From NCBI GenBank assembly GCA_017848205.1, contig JAGDDO010000533.1, forward strand, positions 1 through 9,168: a stretch of 9,168 nt of DNA. Reading direction: 5' to 3'. Below the pieces are notes generated by a model, which saw only the letters and a list, made by a program, of their open reading frames with translations, was not told the origin of the DNA and made no database searches. Of the stretch, positions 6,122 to 9,168 are shown piece after piece (the stretch's first letter is position 1; each line of letters begins with the position of its first letter). This DNA comes from Oscillospiraceae bacterium. GTDB lineage: Bacteria; Bacillota_A; Clostridia; Oscillospirales; Ruminococcaceae. Position numbers and translations under genes: made by a program.

Positions 6122-6472
6122 TCAGAATAAGCCAGGGAGTGAAACTCCGCCAGTGATCTTTGACATTTCTTCTTCAGTTGTTTCCTCGATCTTGCCGATA
6201 GCTTCGTTTACTGCGCTGATTACGAGATCCTGAAGCATTTCAACATCGTCCTTGTCTACAACTTCCGGCTTGATTGTAAGTGACTTGATAGTCTTCTTAC
6301 CGTAAAGAACAACTTCAACAGCTCCGCCGCCTGCAGTTGCAGAGAATTCACGTTCTTCGATATCATCCTGAAGTTTTGTGATCTCGTCCTGCATCTTCTG
6401 AGCCTGCTTGATCATTGCGTTCATGTTCTGGGCGCCGCCGCCCATGTTCTGCTTTGGTACTCTTGCTTTCAT
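6122..6472 (-). CDS. ybaB: Nucleoid-associated protein, YbaB/EbfC family
   Basis: This is a small DNA-binding protein of the YbaB/EbfC family, dimeric 'tweezer' proteins that bind the nucleoid; their exact role is unclear. The 116 residues show a family-typical arrangement: a glycine/asparagine-rich N-terminus ([20 protein letters not shown]), a long polar helix to about residue 40, the strand motif [19 protein letters not shown] (42-60), the acidic [15 protein letters not shown] helix, and the typical ending [13 protein letters not shown] 6472-6470 has AAAGGAG 11 bases upstream. A start at Met10 is possible but has no better ribosome site. It sits between dnaX (57 bases upstream) and recR, the conserved bacterial order, and is probably co-transcribed with both. 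Confidence 0.95.
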   Translation of the reverse strand: MKARVPKQNMGGGAQNMNAMIKQAQKMQDEITKLQDDIEEREFSATAGGGAVEVVLYGKKTIKSLTIKPEVVDKDDVEMLQDLVISAVNEAIGKIEETTEEEMSKITGGVSLPGLF

Positions 6473-6528
6473 CTTTTCGTAAACTCCTTTATATTTATTT
6501 GGTTTATGTTTTCGCTGATCATACTAGA

Positions 6529-8103
6529 CTATTCCGGATGTACATCCAGATTCATTTTGTTTGCCTTTTCAATCAGCCTGATAGCATTTTTTTCTTCTTC
6601 CTTAGTCTGGGCATCGCATTTCGCCTTTACAGCATAACGCTTGCCAAGCACGCTTTCGATAGCATCGCCAAGCATCGCCGCATTTTCCTTACTGCGGAAA
6701 AGTTCAAGGAAGAAAGGATTATGTGCTATTATAAACAATCCGTCGCCGCTTACAAAAGCCTTTGAATCAGTAAGGCTTGCTGAAACAGCCGGATTTGTCT
6801 CGGAAAATTTCGCTAATACTTCAGCCCAGTTTGCAACCGGTTTTACACTGCTTTTATCGATTTTTGTAAAATCGACCTGAGGATCGGAATGCTTCTGATA
6901 GTATTCCTGTCGCTTAGGTTCTTCTGAAACTGCAACTCTGCCGGAGGCAAGCTTTCTTTCAAGCTCGCTTATTCTTGTCATAAGTTCCGGCGGCAGTGCG
7001 GAAGCAGTCTGTACTGCTGCCTGTAATCCGGAAGCCAGACGAATGATGCACATTTCGATCTCAACACGCTTGTTTACTGCACGGAACATTTTCTCACTGC
7101 AGTCCTGAAGCGCGGAAAGTCTTGTGAATATCTCTTCAAGTTCTGTCTTCTCAGCCAGTTTCTCCAGCCGTTCAAGTTCATCAGGCATGCATACTGCAAG
7201 TCCTGTTTCTTTCTGGCCGATTTTTATAAGCATTAAATTTCTGAACTGAAATATAAGTTCCTCACAAAGTCTGGACATATCCTTGGAACCTGCATAAAGC
7301 TCATCGATATATGCGACAGCCTTAGCCGGATCCTTTTCCGATATTGACTCCATTATGCCGAATATCTGATCGCGGCCTGCTATACCGGCAGCCATCGAAA
7401 CAGTTTCCGCAGTTACATTGTCTGAAAAAGCTATGCACTGATCAAGCAGCGAGAGAGCATCTCGCATACCGCCGTCAGCTATCTTTGCAATAAGAAAAGC
7501 TGCTTCGTCATCAAGTGCTATTTTTTCCTGTGAGGCAATATATAAAAGACGCTTTGCTATGTCATCCGGAAGAATTCTTCTGAAGTCATAGCGCTGACAC
7601 CTGGAAGCGATAGTAGCCGGTACCTTGTGTATTTCAGTGGTTGCAAGAATGAACTTTACATACTCAGGCGGTTCTTCCATTATTTTCAGCAGTGCATTGA
7701 AGGCATTTACTGAAAGCATGTGTACTTCATCGATTATATATACTTTGTATTTACAGCGTTCAGGTGTGAAAACCGCACCTTCACGAAGATCACGTATGTC
7801 ATCGACACCGTTGTTCGACGCAGCGTCGATCTCGATGATGTCGGAAAGAGCAAAATTATCAGCATCACGGCAGATGTCGCATTCAAGACACGGTGCTCCG
7901 CCTGAATTATGCTCACAGTTTATTGCCTTCGCAAAGATTCGTGCACAGGTGGTCTTTCCTGTACCTCTTGAACCTGTAAAAAGATAGGCATGTGCCGTTT
8001 TACCGTTAATGATCTGATTACGCAGGGTAGTAGTAATGTGCGGCTGGGATACCACGTCGTCAAATGTCAGCGGCCTCCACTTTCTGTATAAAGCAGTGTA
8101 CAT
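6529..8103 (-). CDS. dnaX: DNA polymerase III subunit tau/gamma (clamp loader ATPase)
   Basis: This is the AAA+ motor of the clamp loader, which opens the DnaN sliding clamp and places it on primed DNA at the replication fork. The 524 residues open with the classic YTALYRKWRPLTFDDVVSQ. Walker A is GSRGTGKTT (44-52). A zinc module follows with Cys63, Cys72, Cys75 and Cys78. Walker B is VYIIDEVHML (121-130), sensor 1 lies at FILATTEIHK (151-160), and SRCQRYDF (167-174) carries the arginine finger. The collar domain lies at about 220-365, then a helix and a low-complexity linker, and a short C-terminal domain. The tail is shorter than E. coli tau, as is usual in Firmicutes. ATG 8103-8101 follows AAGGGAAGGA, seven bases away. 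The gene starts 35 bases after the SRP RNA gene and probably shares its promoter. Confidence 0.97.
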   Translation of the reverse strand: MYTALYRKWRPLTFDDVVSQPHITTTLRNQIINGKTAHAYLFTGSRGTGKTTCARIFAKAINCEHNSGGAPCLECDICRDADNFALSDIIEIDAASNNGVDDIRDLREGAVFTPERCKYKVYIIDEVHMLSVNAFNALLKIMEEPPEYVKFILATTEIHKVPATIASRCQRYDFRRILPDDIAKRLLYIASQEKIALDDEAAFLIAKIADGGMRDALSLLDQCIAFSDNVTAETVSMAAGIAGRDQIFGIMESISEKDPAKAVAYIDELYAGSKDMSRLCEELIFQFRNLMLIKIGQKETGLAVCMPDELERLEKLAEKTELEEIFTRLSALQDCSEKMFRAVNKRVEIEMCIIRLASGLQAAVQTASALPPELMTRISELERKLASGRVAVSEEPKRQEYYQKHSDPQVDFTKIDKSSVKPVANWAEVLAKFSETNPAVSASLTDSKAFVSGDGLFIIAHNPFFLELFRSKENAAMLGDAIESVLGKRYAVKAKCDAQTKEEEKNAIRLIEKANKMNLDVHPE

Positions 8104-8138
8104 CTACATTCCTTCCCTTCGGACCATTATAATAAAAT

Positions 8139-8260
8139 CCGGAACATAGGTGTGCAGGCTTGCTGCGGCACACAAAACGATCCGCTTAATGCTGCTCGGT
8201 TCCCCGCCTGACATGGTTCACGGTGTCTCATTGCACAGGGCCCACACACCTATATTCCGG
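8139..8260 (-). ncRNA. ffs: Signal recognition particle RNA (small bacterial type)
   Basis: This RNA scaffolds Ffh in the signal recognition particle, which targets membrane proteins co-translationally. On the minus strand, domain IV is unmistakable: GUGAACCAUGUCAGG, a GGAA tetraloop closed by CGG/CCG (loop at 8203-8200), then CCGAGCAGCAUUAAGCGG. The two ends (8260-8245 and 8154-8139) pair over 16 bp with a single wobble, which fixes the limits at about 122 nucleotides. This is the small form without an Alu domain. A TTTTATT stretch after the closing stem could be a weak terminator. The dnaX ribosome site follows at once, so partial read-through is likely. Confidence 0.95.
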
Positions 8261-8328
8261 ATAATAACTCTGTTACTGATCAGCTTTACGGGACTTTAAC
8301 TGCTGTAAAAGTCTCAAAAACTTTTATA

Positions 8329-8357
8329 ATTATAGCACATTTATTCTTAAAAATCAA
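8329..8357 (-). promoter_or_regulatory. Sigma-A promoter of the SRP RNA-dnaX-ybaB-recR unit
   Basis: On the minus strand, TTGATT (8357-8352), a 17-base spacer and a perfect TATAAT (8334-8329) with an extended TG element (TGCTATAAT). The predicted start near 8322 leaves about 62 bases of leader before the SRP RNA 5' end, which must be trimmed off. No other convincing promoter lies before dnaX. Confidence 0.85.
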
Positions 8358-8449
8358 GGCTTTTGAATAAATTATAGTGACCGTCAAAAAAAGATTTTTT
8401 CCTTTACTGTTAAAAAATCCGGCAGTCATATTTTTTGCAGAAAAAAGTC

Positions 8450-8478
8450 TTTACAAACAGGAAATAGTGTGCTATAAT
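8450..8478 (+). promoter_or_regulatory. Sigma-A promoter of tRNA-Pro
   Basis: TTTACA (8450-8455), a 17-base spacer and a perfect TATAAT (8473-8478) with an extended TG element. Transcription should start near 8485, giving a leader of about a dozen bases. A/T tracts upstream (8384-8446) could act as an UP element. Confidence 0.85.
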
Positions 8479-8496
8479 ATTAACTGTTGTGAACAA

Positions 8497-8570
<74 letters not shown>

Positions 8571-8591
8571 CTTTGGATTTTGTTGAATGTT

Positions 8592-8634
8592 AAAACGACT
8601 CAGTAAAACTATTGTTTTGCTGAGTCGTTTTTTT
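8592..8634. terminator. Bidirectional terminator between tRNA-Pro and mazF
   Basis: An 18-bp stem with one G-T position (8592-8609 with 8614-8631; core ACGACTCAG) has a TATT loop and is followed by a run of seven T residues ending at 8634, with matching A residues on the other side. It ends both the tRNA transcript and the convergent mazF transcript, whose stop codon begins two bases further on. Confidence 0.92.
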
Positions 8635-8635
8635 A

Positions 8636-8998
8636 TTATTCACCTGCTGTTTCAGCATTCTCTTCCTGAACAGGAATCTCAATTTCTGCCGATATTATAT
8701 CTGTTACTTTTCTGAGAATATCATCAGGAATTTTTTCTACAAATACACAGGGTCTTGAATTAAGATCCAGTGCGCGGATATGCTCACACAAAACCACACC
8801 GGTTGTTGTCGTTCGTTCATCAAGAGAAACGTGCAGCGGAAACTGATTGTCTGTGTTGGTAATCGGACAGACAATAGCTAACTTTGCGTATTTATTAAAA
8901 GTTTCATTACTGACTACCAGCGCAGGACGATACCCTGCCTGCTCATGTCCGCGCTGCGGATTAAGATTTACTTTAATGATATCGCCCTGACTTACCAT
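8636..8998 (-). CDS. mazF: MazF/PemK-family mRNA interferase toxin
   Basis: It is a type II toxin, a sequence-specific endoribonuclease that cuts mRNA and arrests growth when freed from its antitoxin. The 120-residue protein starts with GDIIKVNLNPQRGHEQAGYRPALVVSN (5-31), the family signature. Arg24 and Thr47 (in CPITNT) match the catalytic Arg25 and Thr48 of Bacillus subtilis MazF. VVLCEHIRALDLNSR (68-82) is the conserved dimer-side segment, so the toxin looks intact. The last 15 or so residues (EIEIPVQEENAETAGE) are acidic and extend past the usual family end. ATG 8998-8996 follows GGAGGAG (9009-9003), which lies inside the end of mazE. The cut sequence it recognises cannot be read from the protein. 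Confidence 0.93.
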   Translation of the reverse strand: MVSQGDIIKVNLNPQRGHEQAGYRPALVVSNETFNKYAKLAIVCPITNTDNQFPLHVSLDERTTTTGVVLCEHIRALDLNSRPCVFVEKIPDDILRKVTDIISAEIEIPVQEENAETAGE

Positions 8999-9168
8999 AT
9001 TTCTCCTCCAGCAGGATCACCCCAGTCTATTTCTTCAGGGACATAATTTCCGTTGTATCCGTCAAAAAGTTCATCTATTGTTTTTCTCTTTTTTGGTTCT
9101 GCCTGTTCGATAATAATTTTATTATCCTGAGCGATTATAACTATTTTTTCGTTACTCGACCATTTTAA
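8992..9168 (-). CDS. mazE: MazE-like antitoxin, 5' end beyond the window
   Basis: The last 58 codons are present on the minus strand, running open from the window edge to TAA 8994-8992. They begin LKWSSNEKIVIIAQDNKIII, which resembles the second half of the AbrB-fold DNA-binding domain. They continue through the basic EPKKRKT and end with TIDELFDGYNGNYVPEEIDW and GDPAGGEIW. The IDWG-P...E-W ending is the segment with which MazE wraps and blocks MazF (E. coli MazE has IDWGEPKDKEVW). The KWGNS motif expected in MazE reads KWSSN here. The gene overlaps the mazF start by 7 bases, typical of coupled toxin-antitoxin operons. The missing N-terminus, promoter and operator lie outside the window. Confidence 0.88.
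   Translation of the reverse strand, partial: LKWSSNEKIVIIAQDNKIIIEQAEPKKRKTIDELFDGYNGNYVPEEIDWGDPAGGEIW

Noticed and set aside
7518..7530. A six-A run in dnaX near residue 193 as a frameshift site.
   Set aside because: The run is out of phase for a canonical X XXY YYZ heptamer and no supporting elements were seen.

Overview
The window looks like a piece of chromosome from a low-to-mid GC Gram-positive bacterium of the Clostridia, most like Ruminococcus and its relatives. This is inferred from protein style (a VVPSAPG-type aspartokinase, a DUF1273/YpsA-type SLOG protein), strong AGGAGG-like ribosome sites, the gene order SRP RNA-dnaX-ybaB-recR, a small SRP RNA, and sigma-A type promoters. 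Almost everything is housekeeping. I see no phage, transposon, CRISPR array or defence island. The only accessory-type module is a mazEF toxin-antitoxin pair cut by the right edge.

Left part (1-2827, minus strand): the 3'-truncated aspartate kinase gene lysC lies downstream of the alanine racemase gene alr (TTG start). The 404-base gap between them holds an alr terminator, a strong lysC promoter, and two copies of a small hairpin-rich repeat. One copy lies inside the lysC leader RNA. A third, more degenerate copy follows tatD at 5361-5443.

Middle part (2846-5354, plus strand): a divergent promoter drives a solo SLOG-family gene (TTG start). It is followed by a membrane-anchored, degenerate LytR-CpsA-Psr-like gene, and then, after an intercistronic hairpin, by the metal-dependent hydrolase gene tatD. 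A strong bidirectional terminator separates tatD from the convergent recR.

Right part (5513-8357, minus strand): one promoter appears to serve the SRP RNA gene, dnaX (clamp-loader tau/gamma subunit), ybaB (nucleoid-associated protein) and recR (recombinational repair). ybaB and recR are almost overlapping. Back to back with that promoter is a second one driving tRNA-Pro(CGG) on the plus strand, which ends in a long bidirectional terminator. Beyond it, convergent on the minus strand, are mazF and the end of mazE, overlapping by 7 bases.

The observations most worth a second look are the repeat family (two clear copies and one degenerate copy), the LCP-like protein that has lost the family's signature arginines, the TTTCAAC repeat cluster in front of it, and the matched divergent stable-RNA promoters. 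None amounts to a clearly new biological system.
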